A DNA stretch of 64,000 nt from VAUL01 sp964603155 (GTDB lineage Bacteria > Desulfobacterota > Desulfuromonadia > Desulfuromonadales > BM103). The DNA is taken from assembly GCA_964603155.1 (NCBI GenBank), contig CAZRTZ010000003.1, positions 42,117-106,116 of the forward strand, read 5' to 3'. Under the pieces are notes generated by a model. That model was not told the origin of the DNA. It saw only the letters and a list, made by a program, of their open reading frames with translations, and did no database searches. Shown here in pieces: positions 16,703 to 25,021 of this stretch (the stretch's first letter is position 1; every line of letters starts with the position of its first letter). The position numbers and the translations under genes are program-made.

Positions 16703-17622
16703 AGGACCGCGACACCCGAAAGCCTCCGCATAAGCCGCATCCAGAAAATTATCACAAAGCGGCGCAGTCGGGAAATGCGGTGCCGCTGGTGAAAGTCCTG
16801 CAACCGTGACAGCGCCAGCGTATTTTCCTTGAATTCCCGACTAAACTCGGTGACGGGAGTCTCGCGCAGGGCTACGTCATAGTGGCTGGTCTTGAGGCAG
16901 TGGACCCCCGTGCCGTCGTTGCCGAGATTGAAAACCAGACTCTGCGACGGGTACAGGCAAAGCCCGCCCCGTCTGAATATCGAGGCATACCAGAAGACCG
17001 CCCAGGTATTTGCTTTTCCCTGAAGATTGTGGAGGACCTGCTCCCAGACATCGTAGGAGCCGTCAAGATTGAACTGCCTGATGTTTTCCGGAGAGAATTG
17101 CTGCACCAACCCTGCGGGATTTTTTTCGAAACTAGCCCACGCACGCGCCCAAGTGGCCCACCCCCAGGAGAATGGCATGCGCAGGAAAAAAGTCTCCGGG
17201 AGGTTCTTCAGTTCAAGGGGAAACCAGTAGCCGGAAACGTGCATGACCTCTTCATCCTCTGCGTAGAGATTCAGCGCCTCATTCATAAAATCCAGAAAAA
17301 CCGGGGAGGTCACCAAATCATCCTCGAGAACAATGACCCTACCATGCTCCTGAAGAACGCTGCTAACCCCGTCAATAATCGATACAGCAAGACCGCGATT
17401 CTCTCTGGCCTCTCTTATTAAGACACTCCGGAAGCCAGAAACTGAAGCCAGTATATCGCGAACCTCAGCGACCTTGCGCCGATCGGCGTCCCGCCGGGGG
17501 CCGTCGGAAAAAATATACAGGTCACTTTGAGACACCAGTGAATTTCCGAGCAGCGCTTCAATAACTCTGCGAGTGTGTTCAGGACGGTTATAGACAAAGA
17601 GTGCAATGGGCGCCGTTTGCAT
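16699..17622 (-). CDS. Glycosyltransferase, GT-A fold (family 2/GNT-I-like)
   Basis: A 307-residue enzyme beginning MQTAPIALFVYNRPEHTRRV. The start at 17622 is preferred; the frame extends to 17673 but overlaps the upstream gene. The metal-binding motif VIVLEDDLVTSPVFLDFMN (LEDD) and a WGWATWARAW aromatic block are typical of a glycosyltransferase group often found in O-antigen clusters. It ends in an overlap of 4 bp with the convergent TPR protein gene. The sugar specificity cannot be read. Confidence 0.78.
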   Translation of the reverse strand: MQTAPIALFVYNRPEHTRRVIEALLGNSLVSQSDLYIFSDGPRRDADRRKVAEVRDILASVSGFRSVLIREARENRGLAVSIIDGVSSVLQEHGRVIVLEDDLVTSPVFLDFMNEALNLYAEDEEVMHVSGYWFPLELKNLPETFFLRMPFSWGWATWARAWASFEKNPAGLVQQFSPENIRQFNLDGSYDVWEQVLHNLQGKANTWAVFWYASIFRRGGLCLYPSQSLVFNLGNDGTGVHCLKTSHYDVALRETPVTEFSREFKENTLALSRLQDFHQRHRISRLRRFVIIFWMRLMRRLSGVAVL

Positions 17623-17662
17623 AATTTTCTGATTCTTCTTCAGGGCAGAAAAAAAGGAGGAC

Positions 17663-18541
17663 CTAACCGCCATAAACTTGAAAACCCTCGAGGCGCAACC
17701 GCGTATCTTGGCTCATTATTTTAAACAGTGGCACATTTCCGTAGTAGGACGCCCAATTGGTATAGGTGCTCGGCGGTCCGATAATGTAATCACATAGCGA
17801 AAACGCATGGAGATCCTCAAGTTCATGCCCAGGTCCGAAAAGGAAATCAAAAGCTGCGAATTGCCCGACCTCCAGCGCTTCGTTGGAGCAAATCAGGAAA
17901 CGAATACGCTTCCCCGGGAATAAAGCGGTCATCTCGCACATAATTCTCAGATAAACCTCAGGGGAGTAGAAAAACTTTCCGCCGAGGAAATCGGCATAAT
18001 CACCACGCCTGACATGAATACCTACCAACATGTCAGTACCGCTCCTGGTCTGTTCCATAAAATTTGCCACACGAGTGGCGTGAGGTTCGATGGGGGAAAA
18101 GTAGCTCCGAATTGCCCCAGAGTGTTTACGAAAGCCGGCATCGTCCCGAAAAAGCCAGCCGTGCACCAGCAGAACATTTGATGCTTTTCTGACACTGACA
18201 AACTTTTCGGCAGACAGGTCGCAGACCTCTCCAGAATCGTCAGTCGTCGCGATGTCGAAACGCCCGAGCCACACTCCCGCTCTCCCGGCAGAAGATCTCC
18301 TGAGTTTGCGCAGCAACAGTTGCCGCACCCACCGACTTATTCCAGCCGGAATCGGTGGCAGCCCGGACCTCGGGGGGAAACAGCAGAATGTATTGCTGCA
18401 GGTCCCACGAAAATAATGAGCGTAATCATCAAAGGCGGGATTACACAAGACGTAACCATGTTCGATGGCGTTGGCCATAAAATGTGCAAACAGAAGGAGC
18501 CGATTGCCAAGTTGACCGTATGGATAGGTAATCACGACCAT
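17663..18541 (-). CDS. Alpha-1,2-fucosyltransferase-like protein (GT11-like)
   Basis: A 292-residue protein. The central HVRRGDY motif (in IHVRRGDYADFL) is the GDP-fucose-binding HxRRGD signature of alpha-1,2 and alpha-1,6 fucosyltransferases, and the N-terminal GQLGNRLLLFAHFMANA resembles the GT11 start. The start at 18541 is used because the upstream ORF extension would overlap the preceding GT2 gene by about 100 bp; the true overlap is then 10 bp. It lies in a run of glycosyltransferases. No GDP-fucose synthesis genes (gmd, fcl) are in the window, so the donor must come from elsewhere or the donor differs. Confidence 0.75.
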   Translation of the reverse strand: MVVITYPYGQLGNRLLLFAHFMANAIEHGYVLCNPAFDDYAHYFRGTCSNTFCCFPPRSGLPPIPAGISRWVRQLLLRKLRRSSAGRAGVWLGRFDIATTDDSGEVCDLSAEKFVSVRKASNVLLVHGWLFRDDAGFRKHSGAIRSYFSPIEPHATRVANFMEQTRSGTDMLVGIHVRRGDYADFLGGKFFYSPEVYLRIMCEMTALFPGKRIRFLICSNEALEVGQFAAFDFLFGPGHELEDLHAFSLCDYIIGPPSTYTNWASYYGNVPLFKIMSQDTRLRLEGFQVYGG

Positions 18542-19392
18542 GGTGGCATCCTGGTTGCCGGAAAGAGCCTGCCAGCAATGATTTTCCCGGTGCCATACCA
18601 GATCCGAAGCAAATTTAGCAACTTCCACTGCCAGGGACAGGCCATGACAATAAACGCCGTCCAGGCAAAGGGGTTTGCAGCAGATTTTCGTGAAAAGTAT
18701 CTTCTCAGAAATTCACTGAATGGACCTCCATCATCCTGCCGGAATCCAGTGGCCCTTTCGTCAACACGCAAGCTAAGACTTTCATCCACACGCAGATTCA
18801 GCCCCTTCCGGTGTGCCCGCAGAGTGAATTCATAATCGGAGAGATAGTGGGGTAAAATTTTCGGGAAGAACCCCCCTGTTCGCAGAAAATCACCAACCGA
18901 CAAGAAGAGTCCCCTGGTCGAAAGACAATTGGTCTCTGCCTGGGTGACTGTCTGTGAAAATTGCAGGCGGGACCAGTCAACGTGCACACCTCCGCCAATG
19001 ATCTGACCGGTTGCCATGCTGTAGGCCTGTGCCAAGAGCAGCGTTCCCCTTAAATTTTTCATCAGGCCGACAGCACAGGCTAGAAAGTCTGGAGTGAATT
19101 CCGTATCGTCGTTGATGATCAGAACCAGATCAGAAGTCTCGGCTGACTGTGCTCTCAGCCACTCATAACCTTGCTGTAGTGCACCCGCCCACCACCAGTT
19201 ACCCGCGCCGGTTATGACCGACAGCACCGGCATCTCCGCCCTGACCATCTCCGCAGTGCCGTCTGTTGAGCCATCATCGATCAATACCAGGTGATAGTGA
19301 CGATAAGTCTGCTCCTTGAGTGAGGCAATGAAACGCCGCGTGACCTCACAGCGGTTATGCACGGGGAGCAGAATATAGACTTTCTCATTCAT
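18532..19392 (-). CDS. Family 2 glycosyltransferase, rhamnosyltransferase-like
   Basis: A 286-residue GT-A enzyme. Seen: ILLPVHNRCEVTRRFI, VLIDDGSTDGTAEMV, the acceptor-side GNWWWAGALQQGYEW block and an NDD metal site (LIINDDTEFTP). The NWWWAG signature is common among O-antigen and S-layer glycosyltransferases annotated as rhamnosyltransferases. It starts in an ATGA overlap with the methyltransferase upstream and overlaps the fucosyltransferase-like gene downstream, so these are one transcription unit. Confidence 0.85.
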   Translation of the reverse strand: MNEKVYILLPVHNRCEVTRRFIASLKEQTYRHYHLVLIDDGSTDGTAEMVRAEMPVLSVITGAGNWWWAGALQQGYEWLRAQSAETSDLVLIINDDTEFTPDFLACAVGLMKNLRGTLLLAQAYSMATGQIIGGGVHVDWSRLQFSQTVTQAETNCLSTRGLFLSVGDFLRTGGFFPKILPHYLSDYEFTLRAHRKGLNLRVDESLSLRVDERATGFRQDDGGPFSEFLRRYFSRKSAANPFAWTAFIVMACPWQWKLLNLLRIWYGTGKIIAGRLFPATRMPPWS

Positions 19393-20345
19393 GGTTTCTT
19401 CAGTATAAACAGCCAGTTATCCCCTATACCGAGGGCATCGAAGAACCTGGTTAGCAGGTGGTTGACCCGAGACAGACCAAGCAAATTCAGCAAACTCTGC
19501 CCAACCCTTACCGGCAGGGGTCTTCTCGCCAAGGGGGACCAGAAAGGCGAAGGGAGGCCCTCTCCGGGGAGTGTTAGCAGATGCACCCACTGGTAACCCA
19601 GCCATGCGGAGGGGGTAATGGTCTGTGCAAATTCAACGGTCAGCCCTGCCTGCTCGGCGGCTTTTCCCATGGACCTCCTGGAGAAGAACTGCCGGTGATA
19701 GGGGAGGTGCCAATTGATCCAATTCTGCCCGAACACCTTGGCCCCCCACCCATCCGGGTTGGGGGTGCTCAAAATCACCATCCCGCCTCTTCTCAGAACC
19801 GAGTTGACGCCTCTCAAAGCCGTGACGGGATCATCAAAATGTTCGACAACTTGGTGCAATGTCACATAATCGAAAAAATCCGGGGGATGGCAGGTTGGAT
19901 CAAAGGGACCTATATGGATCCTGAAACCGTGGCTTTCGGCAATACGACGAACGTTGTCATCAATTTCAACACCGTAAACATCGCACCCTCTGGACTGATG
20001 GTAGGCAAGGGCCGCGCCGCAACCGCAACCGATGTCGAGCACCTTTACCCCCGACGGAATCCACTTGGCCGGCGAAGCTGCTTCACCATCGAGCCAAGCG
20101 ACCAGTCCAGAGGAAAACTTGAGGGGGCGAAGGGATTGTGGATCGAAGCCTCCACGCGGGTAATGGACGGTATAAAGCGCTTCTGAATCAGGGCAGAGAT
20201 CCGGGGGGAGAAAACCATGGGCGCACTGCCCGCAGTAATAGACCGGATATTTCCCAGGACAGGCGTATCTGTCATCATAGCCATCGAGCAGATGCCGGGT
20301 TGCACCGGACATGCAAAGCGGACAAGCCTTGGCCGCCACCGGCAT
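19389..20345 (-). CDS. Class I SAM-dependent methyltransferase
   Basis: A 318-residue protein with an N-terminal cysteine-pair module (ACPLCMSG and YYCGQCAHGF) and a Rossmann methyltransferase domain with motif I VLDIGCGCGAALAYH and the post-I acidic residue in VYGVEID. HQVVEHFDDPVTAL is the typical motif II/III region of small-molecule methyltransferases. The start at 20345 lies one base after the GT4 stop; the long upstream extension overlaps the GT4 gene and is rejected. Probably modifies a sugar or a lipid-linked glycan. Confidence 0.85.
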   Translation of the reverse strand: MPVAAKACPLCMSGATRHLLDGYDDRYACPGKYPVYYCGQCAHGFLPPDLCPDSEALYTVHYPRGGFDPQSLRPLKFSSGLVAWLDGEAASPAKWIPSGVKVLDIGCGCGAALAYHQSRGCDVYGVEIDDNVRRIAESHGFRIHIGPFDPTCHPPDFFDYVTLHQVVEHFDDPVTALRGVNSVLRRGGMVILSTPNPDGWGAKVFGQNWINWHLPYHRQFFSRRSMGKAAEQAGLTVEFAQTITPSAWLGYQWVHLLTLPGEGLPSPFWSPLARRPLPVRVGQSLLNLLGLSRVNHLLTRFFDALGIGDNWLFILKKP

Positions 20346-20346
20346 T

Positions 20347-21633
20347 TCAGCAAAGCCCTTCAAGTTTTTCGAAAACAGCTCCGAAATGCTTTGAAAACAT
20401 ATAGTTGTCTTCGTAACACCGGAACGCTGCGGCTCGCATCTGCTCATGGTTAGACAATATCCGCCGGACAGCTCCGCCCACTTGGGATGGGTTTTCAACC
20501 GCACAACCGCATCCGTAACGATCGACCACTGAGGATATGGAGGGATATCGGTTAACAATTACCGGCAACCCACTCCGGAGATAGTGCGCGAGTTTGCCTG
20601 ATGCTGATCCGATCAAGGTGAAGTTTTCGCCAAGATCCCTATAGAGAGCCACTCCTACATCCGCCGAAGCCAGTAATTCCGAAAGCTGCTCGTAGGGGAC
20701 AGGCCCCGGGCTAAATCTGACCTTTTCGGAGGCGTGTTTCCTTACTTTGCGCAGATAAGCCGCGTCGTGGTAACCGTGCCCATGGAAAACCAGAACCCAA
20801 TCAGCAGGCCAGGACTGAGCGGCAATCGCCAACTCCTCGCACATGGCCCAATCGGCAATAAACCCGGCGTAAAGGACTATTTTCTTCTCGGGGCTCAAGC
20901 CCAGCGTTTCCTGGAGAACCGCAGTCCGGATTCTGAACGGTTCGCCGTCTGCACAGACAGGCAGCAGTAGAACGGAGTCGCCGGCCAAGCCGTTCTGCTC
21001 GATAAGCAGGTGTTTGCGAACCTCGTCCTGGGTAATGGTCAGCAGGGTTCTCCTGTTATGCTGCCTCTCGATAATTTTGAGAGCAGCCGGCCCGACATCT
21101 CTGTCGGTATCGAGATGCAACTCCATATTGTAATAAATGCTCGCAATGCCGTGCTTGTCTGCCAGGTCACACGCAACCATCATCCCAACGGGTTCGACGC
21201 CGATGAAGTACTTATATGCAATCCCCCTGGTTTTTCCCCGCAAAATGCTGGCAAAAAAGGCGGCGCTCCCCGTGAGCGCCGCAACCTCTCTCTCGATCAG
21301 TTCATCCCGCGACCGTAGCCGGTCAAAACCGCGACGCACCACCTTGCAGACGCACCGCCACGCTTTCTGGATATATTGCTGGGCTTCGGCGCGAGGCTTG
21401 GGGATATCGACGAGTCGAATATCTCCTCGGTCGAAACTAATGCCGTCGAGAAATGTTCCGCAGGTAAAAATGTCAACCGCCAGCCCAGCATTCGCCATGT
21501 AAACTGCGGCATTGATCAGGGAGGGAGAGTTCGCCAGACCATACCCGTAGATCACGATCCCCACCCGCCCCAAGGACCTTTGCGGAGACCGTTCAGGTGT
21601 TGCGGCGAATTCAGATCCGGGCGGCCAGGACAA
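20347..21633 (-). CDS. Family 4/1 glycosyltransferase
   Basis: A 428-residue GT-B protein. The N-terminal domain begins VGIVIYGYGLANSPSL; the C-terminal donor domain contains VLYAGFIADWAMCEEL, PGPVPYEQLSELLASADVGVALY, and GSASGKLAHYLRSGLPVIV in place of the canonical E-x7-E region. The assigned ATG overlaps the preceding methyltransferase by 23 bp; a GTG near 21564 is an alternative start. It sits mid-cluster in a tightly packed minus-strand run. Confidence 0.8.
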   Translation of the reverse strand: MSWPPGSEFAATPERSPQRSLGRVGIVIYGYGLANSPSLINAAVYMANAGLAVDIFTCGTFLDGISFDRGDIRLVDIPKPRAEAQQYIQKAWRCVCKVVRRGFDRLRSRDELIEREVAALTGSAAFFASILRGKTRGIAYKYFIGVEPVGMMVACDLADKHGIASIYYNMELHLDTDRDVGPAALKIIERQHNRRTLLTITQDEVRKHLLIEQNGLAGDSVLLLPVCADGEPFRIRTAVLQETLGLSPEKKIVLYAGFIADWAMCEELAIAAQSWPADWVLVFHGHGYHDAAYLRKVRKHASEKVRFSPGPVPYEQLSELLASADVGVALYRDLGENFTLIGSASGKLAHYLRSGLPVIVNRYPSISSVVDRYGCGCAVENPSQVGGAVRRILSNHEQMRAAAFRCYEDNYMFSKHFGAVFEKLEGLC

Positions 21634-22378
21634 AACATCCCCCCCAACTGTCGCGACCGAGTTCCTGATCTTCCATCCAGCCTGCAGCGTAGATTCTTGT
21701 CAAACCGTAACGGCTCGCAAGGGCATCGATTTCCGGGAGAAACAGATAGCGCATCCGATGCATCTCGGCAAATTCTTCGACCCGGCCGTTGACCTTGTCG
21801 GTAACGACGACCTGGTAATGCACATCGACCGCGTTCTCATTGTAATACATGGTTGGCTCGGCAACTCGGAGAAGCCTGATTCGGTCATCCTCAAGACGCT
21901 TCACCCTGACTTCCGGCGGCTCGCTCAGAACCGCTGGCCCGTACCAGCAGTCGAAAACAAACACCCCGCCCGGGCGCAGGTGTCGCTGGACCGTTGCAAA
22001 GACCGCCTGCAGGTCCGCGTTGGCAGACTGGTAGCTCATAACGTGAAACAGGGCCACCACAGCATCGAAAGTACTATCCAGACGCAGTTCGCGGATGTCG
22101 CCACGGACAAAGGTTACGGGCGCACCGTAACCGTTCTCCGAAACAGCGGCCTTTGCCACGTTGAGCATCTCCTCCGACATATCCACACCAGTGACCTGAC
22201 AGCCAAGTCGAGCCAATTCGAAGGCGTGGCGACCAGTACCGCAGCCCAGGTCGAGAACGGAGCGGGCTTCGGGACAGTACCTGTTGATCAGACCATAGAC
22301 ATAGTGAGCTTCGGCTGCGTAATCCTTGCTGGCATATAGCAAGTTATAATATCGCGGGTAATCAGTTGAAAACGTCAT
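21611..22378 (-). CDS. Class I SAM-dependent methyltransferase
   Basis: A 255-residue enzyme with motif I SVLDLGCGTGRHAFELA and VTGVDMSEEMLNVA as the acidic adenosine-binding loop. HVMSYQSANADLQAVF and LRPGGVFVFDCWYGP follow in the usual order. This subgroup often methylates sugar moieties or amino sugars in O-antigen clusters. It precedes the GT4 gene and follows the DegT aminotransferase by 7 bp, suggesting action on an amino-sugar product. Confidence 0.87.
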   Translation of the reverse strand: MTFSTDYPRYYNLLYASKDYAAEAHYVYGLINRYCPEARSVLDLGCGTGRHAFELARLGCQVTGVDMSEEMLNVAKAAVSENGYGAPVTFVRGDIRELRLDSTFDAVVALFHVMSYQSANADLQAVFATVQRHLRPGGVFVFDCWYGPAVLSEPPEVRVKRLEDDRIRLLRVAEPTMYYNENAVDVHYQVVVTDKVNGRVEEFAEMHRMRYLFLPEIDALASRYGLTRIYAAGWMEDQELGRDSWGGCFVLAARI

Positions 22379-22385
22379 GACAAAA

Positions 22386-23504
22386 TCATTCCGGGTTACG
22401 CATGAGATGAATGACTTCCGTGGCTACCGTGTCTATCTGCTCTTCGGTGAGGGCCAAGCCGCTGGGCAGGTAAAATCCCCTGCGGGCGAGCCGCTCGGCA
22501 ACCGGAAGGTTCTCACCGGCAAACCGCCCTGTCTTGAGGAAAACCGGCTGTTCATGCATTGGCCAGAAAAAAGGACGGGTGCCGACACCACGACCAGCGA
22601 GCCGACGCATGGCCTCGCTGGCATCAAAGGGGACATCGTCATCAAGCACTAGACCATAGACCCAGTAAACATTATCAGCATAGTCAGTGGCCGGCAGGGG
22701 CAATTGCACTGCAGGCAGTTCGGCGAACAGTTGATTGTAGCGCCGCCCGATGGAGCGCTTGCGCGTGACAAACTCATCAAGCCGTTCGAGTTGGGCGAGC
22801 CCGAGGGCCGCCTGCAGGTTGGTCATTCGCATGTTGAACCCAAGTTCATCGTGCACGAACCGTTTTCCCGGCTGGAAACAAAGGTTACGCAGCGAACGAC
22901 AGCGTTCGGCAAGATGCGGATCGTCGACCACGAGCATGCCTCCCTCGCCGGTGGTCACATGCTTATTGGAGTAGAAACTGAAAACGCTGATGTCGCCGAA
23001 GCTACCGCAAGGTTTTCCCCGATAAGTCTGGCCGTGCATCTCGGCGGCATCCTCGATAACCTTGAGGCCATGGTGCCGGGCAATGGCGAGCAACGGGTCG
23101 ATATCGGCCGGCAGCCCGTAGATATGCACCACCATGATTGCCCGGGTTCGCGGGGTAACCCTGGCAGCCACCAGTTCGGGGAGCATGTTCCAGGTTAGCG
23201 GATCACTGTCAACGACTACCGGCACAGCGCCGGCACGGACGATCGCCGCAGCGCAGGAGATGATAGTAAACGCAGGGAGAATGACTTCGTCCCCCGGGCC
23301 GAGGCCGAGGGCAACGACTGCCGCCTCCAGGGCAGCGGTACCGTTGCAGACGGCGATGCCGTGACGACGCCCCACCCGTGCCGCAAAACGCTGCTCGAAC
23401 TCGCTGACGAATGGCCCTTCCGATGATATCCACCCGCTGTCGATGCACTCGGCCAAGTAGCGTTTTTCGTTGCCATCGAGGAGCGGCTCATTAACCGGGA
23501 TCAC
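22386..23504 (-). CDS. DegT/DnrJ/EryC1/StrS-family sugar aminotransferase
   Basis: A 372-residue PLP enzyme that converts a keto sugar nucleotide to an amino sugar. The start MIPVNEPLLDGNEKRYL resembles GDP-perosamine synthase-like members. The Schiff-base lysine is K181 in SFYSNKHVTTGEGGM. Preceding blocks NGTAALEAAVVAL and IEDAAEMHG are typical PLP-fold elements. Its stop overlaps the start of nothing downstream, but its start overlaps the end of the cupin gene by 4 bp. The amino sugar made is unknown; GDP-perosamine is a guess based on the N-terminus. Confidence 0.88.
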   Translation of the reverse strand: MIPVNEPLLDGNEKRYLAECIDSGWISSEGPFVSEFEQRFAARVGRRHGIAVCNGTAALEAAVVALGLGPGDEVILPAFTIISCAAAIVRAGAVPVVVDSDPLTWNMLPELVAARVTPRTRAIMVVHIYGLPADIDPLLAIARHHGLKVIEDAAEMHGQTYRGKPCGSFGDISVFSFYSNKHVTTGEGGMLVVDDPHLAERCRSLRNLCFQPGKRFVHDELGFNMRMTNLQAALGLAQLERLDEFVTRKRSIGRRYNQLFAELPAVQLPLPATDYADNVYWVYGLVLDDDVPFDASEAMRRLAGRGVGTRPFFWPMHEQPVFLKTGRFAGENLPVAERLARRGFYLPSGLALTEEQIDTVATEVIHLMRNPE

Positions 23505-23917
23505 TGCTCGCTCCCCCCAACTAATAAACGGGTTTTATCCGCTTCTCCCGCGTAAGGACCCTGTTTCACTTCTATCATCTCGATGTCCTCGAGCGCTTCA
23601 AAACCATGGCCGCCCGCCGCCAGAAGAATGACATCGCCGGCACCGAGTTCACGGCTGTCGAGAAACTTCTGCTCATCATCGTAAAAATCGACCCGCAGCC
23701 TGCCGCGCCGCAACAGCAAAACTTCCTGCGTGTAAATCACTTCGCGCGGCACCGGGTTATGGATGTGAGGTTCGATAACCTTTCCTGCGGGATGACACAT
23801 ATAGGCCAGTTGCTGGGAGAATTCGTCAGGTGTGAAAAAATGAATGCCGGGGCGGGAAAAATCGCTACGGATGATGATGGCCAACAACATGCCGTGGTGT
23901 TCGATTCGCTCGATCAT
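23501..23917 (-). CDS. Small cupin-fold protein
   Basis: A 138-residue protein starting MIERIEHHGMLLAIIIR. A cupin motif is visible: PHIHNPVPREVIYTQEVLLLRRGRLRVDFY (H-x-H...E...) and GDVILLAAGGHGFEAL (G-x5...H). Such small cupins in sugar clusters may be isomerases, epimerases or binding proteins. The start at 23917 has an AAGGAGG about 12 bases upstream; the frame remains open to 24130 but that stretch overlaps the next gene's end. It is coupled to the DegT aminotransferase by a 4-bp overlap, suggesting a shared pathway. Confidence 0.72.
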   Translation of the reverse strand: MIERIEHHGMLLAIIIRSDFSRPGIHFFTPDEFSQQLAYMCHPAGKVIEPHIHNPVPREVIYTQEVLLLRRGRLRVDFYDDEQKFLDSRELGAGDVILLAAGGHGFEALEDIEMIEVKQGPYAGEADKTRLLVGGSEQ

Positions 23918-23966
23918 CAGATTTCGCAACCTCCTTGCCGCAATAGTTCCGTCCTCCTCGGCCCTT

Positions 23967-24944
23967 TTACTGCACACCGACGCTTTCATTCCAATAGTCG
24001 CGTCGCAACTCCCTGCGAAAGGCCGGAGAAAAAATAATCCGCAACGTATATGGGAATTGCGCCGCGAAGAAGACCATCTCGAATAATGCACGGCGCCTTG
24101 CAGCATCATCTCCTCTGGCCGTTGCAGCAAAAGCCTGAACTGAGCGCAAGCACATGCTGGCTCCGGAATGTATTAGATTGGTCAACAATCCTGGGATTCC
24201 CATACCGCTAACAGTATATATTCGATAGGGAATGCCGATGCCGTTGTTGATGAAGCGTCGCATGATGTCGGCAATGGTGGCATGCTTCGACACAAATTGG
24301 CGATGTGCCATAACCGCCAACGGAGACCAGCCGATCAGATATCTGCGCGCATGCAGTTTGTGGCATAGCCCGGTCTCGCCGTCACCGACCAGCCATACTC
24401 CAATCAGATCTGGATTGAAGCCTTTGACAGCTGACAGGACTTCCTTACGGATGCTTAAATTCCCGCTGTTGATAAAAAGTCCTTCTCGAACCAGAATCTC
24501 TTCGCCGTAATCAAGTTTTCCCAACAATCCTTCATACGGCACAACCCACGCGGGAGGTGGGGCATCCCAAAGTATCGAAATGCGCCCAGCCACTGCGACA
24601 ATCCTTTTATCAAGTGCGAAGACCCTTGCGATCTCGCGCAGCCAAAAAGGAGAAAGCAAGCCATCATCATCGGTAAATGACAGAATATTATAGGCGGCAG
24701 CCTTCGCACCAGCATGACGAGCCCACACTGAGCCCGAGCAGGGCTCATAAATATATTTAATTGACACATCACGATTTGCTTCGCAAATAGCGGCAACAAC
24801 ACTTGCAGTATCATCAGTTGAGCCATTATCAACAACGATAATTTCATAGTCATCCCGATCGTATTCTTGGGCGATCAGGGACTTGATTGTATCTACCAAA
24901 AGATTGGCACGGTTTATAGTTGGGACAACAACTGAAATCTTCAT
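23967..24944 (-). CDS. Family 2 glycosyltransferase
   Basis: A 325-residue GT-A enzyme beginning MKISVVVPTINRANLLV. The nucleotide site EIIVVDNGSTDDTASV and an acidic DDD block in LSFTDDDGLLSPFWL (metal site) are clear. NSGNLSIRKEVL and GDGETGLCHKL follow. The start at 24944 is chosen because the upstream part (to 24983) adds a non-conserved hydrophobic tail. It is part of the minus-strand cluster and just downstream of an AT-rich gap. Confidence 0.85.
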   Translation of the reverse strand: MKISVVVPTINRANLLVDTIKSLIAQEYDRDDYEIIVVDNGSTDDTASVVAAICEANRDVSIKYIYEPCSGSVWARHAGAKAAAYNILSFTDDDGLLSPFWLREIARVFALDKRIVAVAGRISILWDAPPPAWVVPYEGLLGKLDYGEEILVREGLFINSGNLSIRKEVLSAVKGFNPDLIGVWLVGDGETGLCHKLHARRYLIGWSPLAVMAHRQFVSKHATIADIMRRFINNGIGIPYRIYTVSGMGIPGLLTNLIHSGASMCLRSVQAFAATARGDDAARRRALFEMVFFAAQFPYTLRIIFSPAFRRELRRDYWNESVGVQ

Positions 24945-25021
24945 AATAAAAACACGATAATGAAAACTCGCCAAAGCCAACACTCTTGAAAATTACGTAT
25001 TTTTATCTTGATTTTGCATTG